Part shown: piece after piece, positions 1 to 7,576 of the stretch
Numbering within the stretch: position 1 is the stretch's first letter
How the letters are laid out: every line of letters starts with the position of its first letter
Origin: an uncultured Prevotellaceae bacterium
Lineage (GTDB): Bacteria; Bacteroidota; Bacteroidia; Bacteroidales; Bacteroidaceae
Direction: 5' to 3'
NCBI GenBank assembly: GCA_947174945.1
Contig: CAMWKZ010000017.1
Coordinates: forward strand, 1-47,623
Length of the DNA stretch: 47,623 bases
Notes under the pieces: model-generated
Databases searched by the model: none
What the model was told of the DNA's origin: nothing
Seen by the model: the letters and a program-made list of their open reading frames with translations, nothing else
Position numbers and translations under genes: made by a program

Positions 1-137
1 TGGACGCGTGGCGGGCGTGCACGCGCGTGCGCGTTCGCTCCGGCGGTGGCGGCGGGGGGCCGGGGGGGCCCCGCGACCCCCCCGGGCGGGCCCGGGGGGG
101 GCTCCCGGGGGGTCCTTTGTGCGGATGGGGGCTGTAT
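1..137. other. Extremely GC-rich gene-free segment
   Basis: This stretch is dominated by long runs of G and C (for example around 50-115) and is far more GC-rich than any gene in the window. Open frames across it on the plus strand are arginine, glycine and proline rich, which is what such composition gives in any frame, so I do not call a gene. It lies beyond the 3' end of rlmH and leads directly into the 22-bp repeat array. Confidence 0.6.
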
Positions 138-247
138 ATGGTGCGGAGCGGCTCTTTGCGTTGTGCGGAGCGGCTCGGGGAGGGGTAAACAGACGCTCGG
201 GACGGGGTACGGAGCGGCTCGGCGTGGGTGGCGGAGCGGGTGTTGAC
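138..247 (+). repeat. 22-bp tandem repeat array A (about 5 degenerate units)
   Basis: Units can be laid out at exactly 22-bp steps: 138-159, 160-181, 182-203, 204-225 and 226-247. The best conserved core is TGCGGAGCGGCTC, seen in the first two units; the fourth keeps CGGAGCGGCTC and the fifth CGGAGCGGGT, while the third is very divergent. The core and period match the arrays at 8994-9147 and 31665-31796. There are no unique spacers, so this is not a CRISPR. It sits downstream of rlmH, which is transcribed toward it. Confidence 0.6.
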
Positions 248-271
248 GGTTGTTGGGCGGGCGTGCTTATG

Positions 272-293
272 ATTAAGGGCGGCCGCCCTTAAT
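272..293. repeat. 22-bp perfect palindrome
   Basis: The sequence ATTAAGGGCGG is followed immediately by its exact reverse complement CCGCCCTTAAT. As RNA it could not form a full-length hairpin without a small loop. A partial echo (GGGCGGCCTTAAT) follows at about 303-315. It lies about 70 bp beyond the rlmH stop codon, so it could act in termination, but there is no clear T tract after it in either direction. Function is unknown. Confidence 0.6.
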
Positions 294-359
294 GATTGGG
301 GCGGGCGGCCTTAATATCTGGAGCGGGCGCTCTTGACCGTTTTTTGATGGGTTAGGGGA

Positions 360-830
360 TTATTCGTGGTGGTAGGGCTCGCCTTTAATAATGGTACACG
401 CGCGATATACTTGCTCGGTGAAGGTGAGGCGTATCATCTGATGGGAGAAGGTCATGCGCGAGAGTGACACCTGTTCGTTGGCACGGGCGTAGACGGATGG
501 GGAGAATCCGTAGGGGCCGCCAATGATGAAGATGAGGCGGCGGGCGGTATTGCGCTTCTGCTCCAGCCAGCGGGCGTACTCGATGCTGCGGTATTCGTGG
601 CCGTGCTCGTCGAGCAGGACGACGGTGTCGGAGGGTTGCAGCTGGCGCAGGATGAGGTCGCCCTCGGCCTGTTTCTGCTGTTCCTCGGTCATGTTCTTGG
701 TGTTCTTCAGCTCCGGGATGGTCACTACCTCGAAGGGCATATAGTGGTTGATGCGCTCCACGTAGTCGTTGATGGCTGCCACGAAGTGCTTGTTCACGGT
801 CTTACCGACCTGTATCAGAAGGGTCTTCAT
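360..830 (-). CDS. rlmH: 23S rRNA (pseudouridine1915-N3)-methyltransferase RlmH
   Basis: RlmH is a small SPOUT-class enzyme that uses S-adenosylmethionine to methylate pseudouridine 1915 in helix 69 of 23S rRNA within assembled ribosomes. The 156-residue product starts MKTLLIQVGKT and carries the typical glycine-rich cofactor loop FIIGGPYGFS and the C-terminal segment SLSRMTFSHQMIRLTFTEQ with the YRA and YHHE tail of the family, at full length. I chose the ATG at 830; the frame extends upstream only to a TTG at 839. It is the last gene of the ftsK operon and overlaps the preceding DUF4491 gene by 29 bp, suggesting translational coupling. Confidence 0.95.
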   Translation of the reverse strand: MKTLLIQVGKTVNKHFVAAINDYVERINHYMPFEVVTIPELKNTKNMTEEQQKQAEGDLILRQLQPSDTVVLLDEHGHEYRSIEYARWLEQKRNTARRLIFIIGGPYGFSPSVYARANEQVSLSRMTFSHQMIRLTFTEQVYRACTIIKGEPYHHE

Positions 831-1119
831 AGTCGGCAAGTCGTTTGGGATTCTTGGGGAACCAGCCTTTCAGTACGCGTTTGCGCTGGTCGAAGAGCTC
901 GCCGATGCCCCAGAGTGCTGAGGCTCCGAACACGCCGACGATGGACGAGAGGATGGTGTTCTCAATAAAGAGTGCTGCCACGAGGCAGGCTATGCCGACG
1001 AGCAGGTAGAGCCACCACGGGCGCGTGCCCCAGTGGTATTCGGTCTTGATGACGATGGGATGCCAGATGCCGATGGTCAGAAACGTGCCTACGGCTATGA
1101 TAACTCCTGTGAAATACAT
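802..1119 (-). CDS. DUF4491 family small membrane protein
   Basis: This 105-residue protein has three hydrophobic segments: about residues 2-18 (TGVIIAVGTFLTIGI), 36-54 (LYLLVGIACLVAALFIENT) and 56-73 (LSSIVGVFGASALWGIGE). They are followed by a basic tail (FDQRKRVLKGWFPKNPKR). The pattern fits the DUF4491 family, small inner-membrane proteins of Bacteroidetes with no established role. It starts 16 bp after the DUF5687 gene and overlaps the start of rlmH, so it is translated as part of the same operon. Family assignment is from memory of the pattern; no function is claimed. Confidence 0.75.
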   Translation of the reverse strand: MYFTGVIIAVGTFLTIGIWHPIVIKTEYHWGTRPWWLYLLVGIACLVAALFIENTILSSIVGVFGASALWGIGELFDQRKRVLKGWFPKNPKRLADYEDPSDTGR

Positions 1120-1134
1120 CTTGGTCTTGTGTGT

Positions 1135-2628
1135 TTAGCGGGTTGAGTGGAATCCTTCCATGTTCTGATAGCGTCGCTGCATCATGCGGCGGTATATGTT
1201 GCGCATCCAGTATGGCTCGGCCACGCTGACGGCCAGCCCGACGATGATGAGCACCCAGTAGGCCGTCGTGCTGTCGAAGAGAGCCTCAAGACTGAACACC
1301 ACGATGATGGGCAGGAACATGGCCGCCATCGAGAGCAGCCCCTGCCACTTGTTCTCCATCTGGTTCTTGCCCGTAATCTTGTCGTTCAGCGGCAGCGTGT
1401 CCTTGTTGAAGATGGCCAGCTGGAACAGCATCCAGTAGACGGGGCCCGTGGCCGTGAGCATATAGGCCAGCAGCATGAGGATGGAGAACTGGCCCATGAT
1501 GACGGGCAGCAGTTGCAGCGCAAGGGGCAGCAACAGGATGGCGCAATAGTAGTAATACTTGGCGCGCAACAGCGTCAGTATGTTCTCCTCGTGCACCATC
1601 AGCAGGTCGATATAGTTCCCCTCGGGACACATCACCTTCGTCAGGTTGACGGCTCCGAAGAAGATAAAGGCGTAGAGACAAAGGAAGTTGCGTGCAAACG
1701 TGCCCTGATAGATGTCGCCAAAGGCTATGGCCAGCGAGAAGAAGGTGATGAAGCAGATGCCCTGGATGAAGCGCGCACGAATGGCCTTGTTGCGCATCGT
1801 GCTCTTGATTTCCAGCTTGACGTACTCGCCTATCTGGCCGAAGCGGTTCAGCGCGCTGAACTCCGACACGCGCTTCAGCTTCGTGTCCTCTTTCTTCGAC
1901 ACCTCGTCGCGTACAAAGTGCATCTGCAAACGGCGGTTGATGCAGAAAAGTGCCCCAAACAGCAGGGCAAAGAACAGGAACGACCATGCGGAGAAAACGT
2001 AGTCCTCCAGCACGTCGCCAAGGAAGTCGGCATAGCCATCCGCCATGCGGTCGGGCAACAAGATAAACGGGCCGATGAGCAAACCATAGAACGCAGCAGG
2101 CAGCAACCACCACAACAGACTGTGGTTGACCAGCGTGCGCACCAGCAAGTACCACTGGCTGTTGGTCACAATCATCAGGTGTACCAACAGCAACATGGCG
2201 ATAGTGCCCCATGCCGACAGCCCTCCGCACCACACGATGAAGACGTAGGGCAGGTAGAGCACCGCCCACAGCAGGTTGCTAAGGTTAAACACCTGCGACA
2301 GCAGAAAGCAGTCGATGGCCGTGTACTTGCTGATGGGCATCAGCAGATAGGGCTTCACCAGCATCAGCGGTGTCTGCTGGGTGGTGAAGCGACCGCCAAA
2401 GTCGAATATCATCAGGAAAGGCATGGCGTAGAACAACATCTCATGCACGTCCTCCGTAGCGGCCAACCAACCGAGGAAAGTGCCGACGGCCATCAGCTCG
2501 ATGGCCAAAAAGCCCATCATGACATACCCGAACAGCCTGCCATACTGGTTGGCTTCGAACATCGGGTGGCGCTTTTCGCTCAGTTTGGTGTTCCTTCTCA
2601 GCAGGAAGAAAAGCTGTATCTTGTTCAT
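1135..2628 (-). CDS. DUF5687 family polytopic membrane protein (ABC-permease-like)
   Basis: A 497-residue integral membrane protein with roughly ten to twelve hydrophobic segments, a basic N terminus (MNKIQLFFLLRRNTKLSEKR) and an amphipathic cytoplasmic region around residues 230-280. The architecture resembles DUF5687 proteins of Bacteroidetes, which look like ABC exporter permease subunits. No ATP-binding subunit is present in this window, so transport function is an inference from the family only. The gene begins one base after the lolA-like stop and is followed closely by the DUF4491 gene, so it belongs to the ftsK-rlmH operon. Confidence 0.7.
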   Translation of the reverse strand: MNKIQLFFLLRRNTKLSEKRHPMFEANQYGRLFGYVMMGFLAIELMAVGTFLGWLAATEDVHEMLFYAMPFLMIFDFGGRFTTQQTPLMLVKPYLLMPISKYTAIDCFLLSQVFNLSNLLWAVLYLPYVFIVWCGGLSAWGTIAMLLLVHLMIVTNSQWYLLVRTLVNHSLLWWLLPAAFYGLLIGPFILLPDRMADGYADFLGDVLEDYVFSAWSFLFFALLFGALFCINRRLQMHFVRDEVSKKEDTKLKRVSEFSALNRFGQIGEYVKLEIKSTMRNKAIRARFIQGICFITFFSLAIAFGDIYQGTFARNFLCLYAFIFFGAVNLTKVMCPEGNYIDLLMVHEENILTLLRAKYYYYCAILLLPLALQLLPVIMGQFSILMLLAYMLTATGPVYWMLFQLAIFNKDTLPLNDKITGKNQMENKWQGLLSMAAMFLPIIVVFSLEALFDSTTAYWVLIIVGLAVSVAEPYWMRNIYRRMMQRRYQNMEGFHSTR

Positions 2629-3222
2629 TTATCTAAGGTCGATGATTTCAGCCGAGGGGAAGTCCTTGGAGTTAAAGCGGAACGTCCCGTCCGCCAGCGA
2701 AGCGTTCTTGAAGTTCCTGATGTCAATGGTCGTCCAGCCCTTCTGCTGCTTCATGCGGAACTGCAAAGGCGCATACGACTTCTGACTGACGGTGATGTAC
2801 ATCTCGCTAATGTTCCTCTTGCCCGTCGCCTTCAGGTGCACCTCGTAGTTGCCGCCCTTCTTCGCCATCGTGTACGAATAGCCGTTCTTATACATATATA
2901 TAAAGCTGTAGGGGTTGATGGCGGCCAGTTCGGCCTCCGTCGGGTTGACTACGTTCACCTCGTCGTTCTTCTTCATATAAGTCCATTGCGTCTTTCCGTC
3001 AAACCAGACAATGGCCTGCGGGGTCGTGGCCTGAAACTTCCTGCCCTTGACGGCAATCGTTCCGCTGGCGTTCATGTTGTCCCCCTTGATGGTAAACGCA
3101 GCCGTTACGCCCGACTTGTTAGATACAACGGCAGCCGCCTTGTCCAGTACCTGCTTGGCCGTCTGCCCATACGATGCCACTGCCACGAGCAGCATCACCA
3201 TTACTATCCTTAACCTCTCCAT
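2629..3222 (-). CDS. LolA-like periplasmic lipoprotein carrier
   Basis: A 197-residue protein with a signal peptide (MERLRIVMVMLLVAVASYGQ, likely cleaved near SYG/Q) and a LolA-type beta fold: repeated short strands with AAFTIKGDN near residue 40, FQATTPQAIVWFDGKTQW near 68-85 and a C-terminal GTFRFNSKDFPSAEIIDLR. LolA proteins carry lipoproteins across the periplasm to the outer membrane. The usual E. coli LolA partner genes are not adjacent, and divergent LolA-like proteins of Bacteroidetes may have other cargo. It overlaps the end of ftsK by 13 bp, a typical sign of coupled translation. Confidence 0.85.
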   Translation of the reverse strand: MERLRIVMVMLLVAVASYGQTAKQVLDKAAAVVSNKSGVTAAFTIKGDNMNASGTIAVKGRKFQATTPQAIVWFDGKTQWTYMKKNDEVNVVNPTEAELAAINPYSFIYMYKNGYSYTMAKKGGNYEVHLKATGKRNISEMYITVSQKSYAPLQFRMKQQKGWTTIDIRNFKNASLADGTFRFNSKDFPSAEIIDLR

Positions 3223-5678
3223 TGTGATAATAAGTTTTCCAGACTCATTTCGTCCATGATTAACACCTCGCGGGGCTTAGAGCCGTGGGCAGCCCCCACG
3301 ATGCCCGCCTTCTCCAACTGGTCCATCAGTCGGCCCGCACGGTTGTAGCCAATGGCAAACTTACGCTGTATCAGCGACGTTGAGCCGCTTTGTTCGCGCA
3401 CAATCAGGCGGGCGGCATCCTCAAACATCGGGTCCAGATGCTGCATATCCACGTCGCGGCTCTCACCGCCCTCGCCCTCGTCGGTGTCAGGCTCAGGCAA
3501 CTCGAAGGCCGATATATAGCCCTGTTGCTGGGCAATGAACTGGTTGATGCGCTCCACCTCGGGCGTATCAACGAAGGCGCACTGCACACGGGTAGGCTCG
3601 CCACCGTTCAGATAGAGCATATCGCCACGGCCCACCAGCTGCTGGGCACCCGGTCGGTCAAGGATGGTACGCGAGTCAATCATGGCACCCACACGGAAGG
3701 CGATGCGTCCCGGGAAGTTAGCCTTGATGGTACCCGTGATGATGTTCGTCGTCGGGCGCTGGGTGGCTATTATCATGTGTATGCCGACGGCACGTGCCAG
3801 CTGGGCAATGCGCGCAATGGGCAGCTCCACCTCCTTGCCTGCCGTCATTATCAAGTCGCCAAACTCGTCGATGACTACCACGATGTAAGGCATGAAGCGG
3901 TGGCCATGCTCGGGGTTCAGCTGACGGTCGATAAACTTCTTGTTATACTCCTTGATGTTACGGGCCTGTGCCATCTTCAGCAGGTCGTAGCGGGTGTCCA
4001 TCTCCTTGCAGAGCGAGTTCAGAGTGCGCACCACCTTCGTTACATCGGTGATGATGGGCTCCGCTTGGTCGTCTGGAACCTTGGCAAGGAAGTGCTTCTC
4101 AATGGATGAGTACACGCTGAACTCCACCTTCTTCGGGTCAACCAGCACAATCTTCATCTCGGCTGGATGCTTCTTATACAATAGGGACGTGATAATGGCA
4201 TTCAGTCCCACCGACTTACCCTGACCCGTGGCACCAGCCACCAGCAGGTGGGGCGCTTTGGCCAAGTCGAACATGAACACCTCGTTGGTAATGGTCTTAC
4301 CCACGGCGCAAGGCAGCTCCATTGCTGACTCCTGAAACTTCTTCGAGTTCAGGATGCTCTCCATCGACACCGTCGAGGGCTTGGCGTTAGGCACCTCGAT
4401 ACCAATCGTGCCCTTGCCGGGGATGGGTGCAATGATGCGAATGCCCAGTGCCGACAGGCTCAGTGCTATGTCGTCTTCCAAGTTGCGTATCTTCGAGATG
4501 CGCACGCCCGGGGCAGGCGTAATCTCATACAGCGTGATGGTCGGGCCGACGGTGGCCTTGATGCTCGAAATCTCTACGCCGAAGTTGCGCAGCACATCCA
4601 CGATGCGGTTCTTGTTAGCGTTCTGTTCGGCCATGTCGATATACGGCTTGCCGTCGTCCTCGTATTTCTTCAGCAGGTCAAGGGTCGGGTAGTGGTAGTT
4701 CTCCAAGTCGCGCTTAGGGTCGTAGGGAGTGCTGATGTCACCGTATTCGCCTACCACGTCGTCGCCGTCGGCTTTCTCTTCGCTCTCGCCCGTGCCTACC
4801 GTCATTTCTACCTCTCCGTTGTCTTCTGTGTATTCTTCTTCGTCCTCCTCCGTTGTTGTCGTAACGGTTGGCTGCGGCTCCACAGGCTCGGCAGGGGTGC
4901 TGGGTGCTTCTCCCTCAATCGGGAAGTCAATGGTTTCAGACTCCGGGTCGTCGAATACGGTCGGGTCTTCCAGCGTTGTGATGGTTTTGCCGTCTGTCGT
5001 CGTGCCCCCGTGCCCAATGCTGACGGTCATGGGAATCTTCGACATATAGTGCAGCGGATTGAACAGCTTGCGAATGAGGATAATGGTCTCCATGCTCAGA
5101 TAAGTAAGGAAGGCGATGGAGGTCAGCGCCAGCAGGGCAGTCAGGCCCGGCGTTCCCGTCAGTCCCTCTATCTGCTGGCAAACAGCCAGCCCGTGGTCGC
5201 CACCGGGATTGAAGCAGGAGTTGTCGAACAGCGGAGCCAGAAACTTGGCTGAGGCTACCGACACCCAAACCATGATAATGGTCAGGCACATAAACAGCTT
5301 GAGCAGCTTCACCTGATAGGCGCGCATCAGTTTGACCGCCACCATCAGTATGAACACAGGAATGAGGAACGCCGACAAGCCGAAGCAACGCTTGATGAAG
5401 AACCACGAGATGTAGGCACCTATCGAGCCGCAAGCGTTCTGGAACTCCTGATTCTGGTTCAGTAGCTCGCCTGCGCGGGGCGACTCTATCACGCTCTGGT
5501 CGGCATCGCCCGTTGCAAAGAACGATACGAAAGCCCATGTCATGTAGCCTGCCACGAACAGCAGGAATAGCCCAACGATGAAATTGACACGCTCGTTGTT
5601 AAACAGGTTATTTATGCCGACGGCCTCGGTAAAGGATGCTGATTTAGCCGATGCCTTTGTTGTCTTCTTCTTTGCCAT
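3210..5678 (-). CDS. ftsK: DNA translocase FtsK/SpoIIIE
   Basis: FtsK is a septum-located DNA pump that clears chromosome ends during division and activates dimer resolution. The 822-residue protein shows four membrane segments within residues 30-205, an acidic low-complexity linker at about 240-330 (for example TTTTEEDEEEY), an FtsK alpha/beta motor with Walker A GATGQGKS near residue 482 and Walker B VVVIDEFGDL near 600, the RPTTNIITGTIKANFPGRI segment, and a C-terminal winged-helix gamma domain (RKFAIGYNRAGRLMDQLEKA) that in relatives reads KOPS sites. It heads the minus-strand operon; the promoter is at 5701-5730. Confidence 0.96.
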   Translation of the reverse strand: MAKKKTTKASAKSASFTEAVGINNLFNNERVNFIVGLFLLFVAGYMTWAFVSFFATGDADQSVIESPRAGELLNQNQEFQNACGSIGAYISWFFIKRCFGLSAFLIPVFILMVAVKLMRAYQVKLLKLFMCLTIIMVWVSVASAKFLAPLFDNSCFNPGGDHGLAVCQQIEGLTGTPGLTALLALTSIAFLTYLSMETIILIRKLFNPLHYMSKIPMTVSIGHGGTTTDGKTITTLEDPTVFDDPESETIDFPIEGEAPSTPAEPVEPQPTVTTTTEEDEEEYTEDNGEVEMTVGTGESEEKADGDDVVGEYGDISTPYDPKRDLENYHYPTLDLLKKYEDDGKPYIDMAEQNANKNRIVDVLRNFGVEISSIKATVGPTITLYEITPAPGVRISKIRNLEDDIALSLSALGIRIIAPIPGKGTIGIEVPNAKPSTVSMESILNSKKFQESAMELPCAVGKTITNEVFMFDLAKAPHLLVAGATGQGKSVGLNAIITSLLYKKHPAEMKIVLVDPKKVEFSVYSSIEKHFLAKVPDDQAEPIITDVTKVVRTLNSLCKEMDTRYDLLKMAQARNIKEYNKKFIDRQLNPEHGHRFMPYIVVVIDEFGDLIMTAGKEVELPIARIAQLARAVGIHMIIATQRPTTNIITGTIKANFPGRIAFRVGAMIDSRTILDRPGAQQLVGRGDMLYLNGGEPTRVQCAFVDTPEVERINQFIAQQQGYISAFELPEPDTDEGEGGESRDVDMQHLDPMFEDAARLIVREQSGSTSLIQRKFAIGYNRAGRLMDQLEKAGIVGAAHGSKPREVLIMDEMSLENLLSQWRG

Positions 5679-5700
5679 AGTTTATTTGTTAATCAAGATG

Positions 5701-5730
5701 CAAAATTACGAAGAATATCTTAGATTTCAG
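5701..5730 (-). promoter_or_regulatory. Bacteroidetes-type promoter of the ftsK operon
   Basis: On the minus strand TAATTTTG (5701-5708) fits the -7 consensus TAnnTTTG. CTG at 5728-5730, separated by 19 bp, is a one-mismatch -33 element. The start codon of ftsK lies 22 bp further downstream. Confidence 0.55.
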
Positions 5731-5762
5731 CATAATTCTGCCGTTTTTTATTTTTTTTGCAT

Positions 5763-5770
5763 TATCTTTG
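5763..5770 (+). promoter_or_regulatory. -7 promoter element of the exonuclease gene (leaderless)
   Basis: TATCTTTG matches TAnnTTTG exactly and ends only 8 bp before the ATG at 5779. With a start point 5-7 bp downstream, the mRNA would begin almost at the start codon. No good -33 TTG is seen at the right spacing; the upstream region is a long T tract. Confidence 0.5.
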
Positions 5771-5778
5771 CCGCCCAA

Positions 5779-6423
5779 ATGAAGAAGACCATTTACGATA
5801 AGTATGATAAGCAGAAAATAGGCGGCCTGCCGAGGGTGCTGTTCGAGGGACGTATCGTCGTAATCCTGACGGAGGCGGAGGCCCGGAAGGCTGTTGACTA
5901 TCTGCTGGCTCAGCCCATACTGGGCGTTGATACGGAGACCCGCCCCTCGTTCACGAAAGGTCGCCTTAACAAGGTGGCCTTGCTGCAGGTGTCGAGCCAT
6001 GAGGTGTGCTTTCTGTTCCGCTTAAACCAGTTAGGCATCTCGCCCTCTGTCAAGCGTTTGCTGGAAGACACGACGGTGCCCAAGATAGGGCTGTCGTGGC
6101 ACGACGACCTGATGATGCTGCACAAGGCGGGCGACTTCCAGCCGGGCAGCTTCATCGACCTGCAACACCATGTGCGCGAGATAGGCGTGGAAGACCTGAG
6201 CCTGCAGAAGCTCTATGCCAACTTCTTCGGGCAGCGGATTTCCAAGCGTGAGCGGTTGACCAACTGGGAGGCCGACATCCTGAAAGAGAAACAGAAACAA
6301 TATGCAGCTACGGATGCGTGGGCGTGCATCATGCTCTACGAGGAGCTGATGCGGCTGGAGCAGACGGGCGACTATGAACTGATAAAAACGACAGACGATG
6401 TACAAGCAGATACAGTTGCGTAA
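5779..6423 (+). CDS. 3'-5' exonuclease, DEDDy (RNase D/WRN-exonuclease-like) family
   Basis: A 214-residue stand-alone exonuclease domain. The DEDD residues are visible: LGVDTETRPSF (Asp and Glu, about residue 54-58), LSWHDDLMML (Asp, about 114) and YAATDAWACIMLYEEL (Tyr-Asp of the DEDDy type, about 176-180). Relatives degrade DNA or RNA from the 3' end using two metal ions; the substrate here cannot be told. The open frame runs further upstream but those codons precede and include the promoter, so I start at ATG 5779 (MKKTIYDKYDKQ). It overlaps the next gene by 26 bp. Confidence 0.88.
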   Translation: MKKTIYDKYDKQKIGGLPRVLFEGRIVVILTEAEARKAVDYLLAQPILGVDTETRPSFTKGRLNKVALLQVSSHEVCFLFRLNQLGISPSVKRLLEDTTVPKIGLSWHDDLMMLHKAGDFQPGSFIDLQHHVREIGVEDLSLQKLYANFFGQRISKRERLTNWEADILKEKQKQYAATDAWACIMLYEELMRLEQTGDYELIKTTDDVQADTVA

Positions 6424-7576
6424 AGGAAAGGACGAAAGCCTGCGCCGCTTTCATCCGTGGGTGTTCTCGGGTGCCATTCAGCAGATGGAACCGGGGATAG
6501 AGGAAGGCGAGATAGTCCGCGTAGTAACCTGTTCGGGCGATTTCATTGCCGTCGGACACTATCAGCAAGGCTCTATCGCCGTGCGTGTCCTCTCATTCTC
6601 CGATGTGCAGATAGACGATGAGTTCTGGCATTCGCGCCTCGCGTCAGCCCTGCGGATGCGTCAGGCCATAGGCATTGCTGACAACCCAGACAATAACACC
6701 TACCGACTGGTGCATGGCGAGGGCGACAACCTGCCCGGACTGATAATCGACGTGTACGGCCAGACAGCTGTCATGCAGGCCCACTCCATCGGTATGCACC
6801 AGTGCCGTAAGCAACTCGCACGGGTGTTAGCCGACGTCATGGCATCGCGCGTGCAGCATATCTACTACAAGAGCGAGACCACGCTGCCCTTTATGACGGC
6901 TGACGACATGAACGGCTTTCTGTATGGCGGCAGCGACAATAACATCGCTACGGAGAACGGGCTGAAGTTCCGCGTCGACTGGCTGAAGGGGCAGAAGACG
7001 GGTTTCTTCGTCGACCAGCGTGAGAATCGCTCGCTGTTAGAGCACTATGCACGTGGCAAGCGCGTGCTCAATATGTTCTGCTATACGGGAGGCTTCTCGT
7101 TCTATGCCATGCGTGGCGGGGCTGAGCTGGTGCATAGCGTCGACAGCAGTGGCAAGGCCATTGAGCTGACGCGGCAGAACGTTGAGCTGAACTTCCCCAA
7201 CGATGCCCGCCATGAAGCCTTCTGCGACGATGCCTTCAAGTATCTGGAGCGGGCTGGCAGCCATTACAACCTGATAATCCTTGACCCACCAGCCTTTGCC
7301 AAACACCGTGGGGCACTGCATAACGCGCTGAAGGGCTACACCCGCCTGAACCAAAAAGCCTTTGAGAAGATAGAGCGGGGCGGCATCCTGTTTACCTTCT
7401 CCTGCTCGCAGGTGGTGACGAAAGACCACTTCCGCAACGCCGTCTTTACGGCAGCCGCCCTTGCCAAGCGCAAGGTTCGCATCCTGCACCAGCTGCATCA
7501 GCCTGCCGACCATCCTGTCAATATCTATCATCCCGAGGGCGAATACCTAAAGGGACTGGTGCTCTATGTGGAGTAA
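6398..7576 (+). CDS. RlmI-like 23S rRNA (cytosine-C5)-methyltransferase
   Basis: A 392-residue class I SAM-dependent methyltransferase with an N-terminal PUA domain (RFHPWVFSGAI, then GSIAVRVLSF). The RlmI-type motifs are LNMFCYTGGFSFYAM (cofactor loop, about residue 226), SVDSSGKAIE (acidic motif II), LIILDPPAFAKHRGAL (motif IV, about 289) and FTFSCSQVV with the candidate catalytic cysteine (motif VI, about 332). E. coli RlmI makes m5C1962 in 23S rRNA; this is the likely role. It overlaps both neighbours, by 26 bp upstream and 11 bp into tilS, in an RNA-modification operon. Confidence 0.88.
   Translation: MYKQIQLRKGKDESLRRFHPWVFSGAIQQMEPGIEEGEIVRVVTCSGDFIAVGHYQQGSIAVRVLSFSDVQIDDEFWHSRLASALRMRQAIGIADNPDNNTYRLVHGEGDNLPGLIIDVYGQTAVMQAHSIGMHQCRKQLARVLADVMASRVQHIYYKSETTLPFMTADDMNGFLYGGSDNNIATENGLKFRVDWLKGQKTGFFVDQRENRSLLEHYARGKRVLNMFCYTGGFSFYAMRGGAELVHSVDSSGKAIELTRQNVELNFPNDARHEAFCDDAFKYLERAGSHYNLIILDPPAFAKHRGALHNALKGYTRLNQKAFEKIERGGILFTFSCSQVVTKDHFRNAVFTAAALAKRKVRILHQLHQPADHPVNIYHPEGEYLKGLVLYVE

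Noticed and set aside
8..292. Open frames of 94 and 66 codons at the left end
   Set aside because: They consist of Gly, Arg, Pro and Ala runs produced by G/C tracts and repeats, with no start signal or protein-like pattern.
1147..3213. A 688-codon open frame opposite the DUF5687 and LolA-like genes
   Set aside because: It is a shadow on the opposite strand, rich in His, Gln and Arg, caused by codon bias of the real minus-strand genes.
5578..5778. N-terminal extension of the exonuclease
   Set aside because: The extra 67 codons overlap the ftsK start and include the promoter; family length fits the ATG at 5779.
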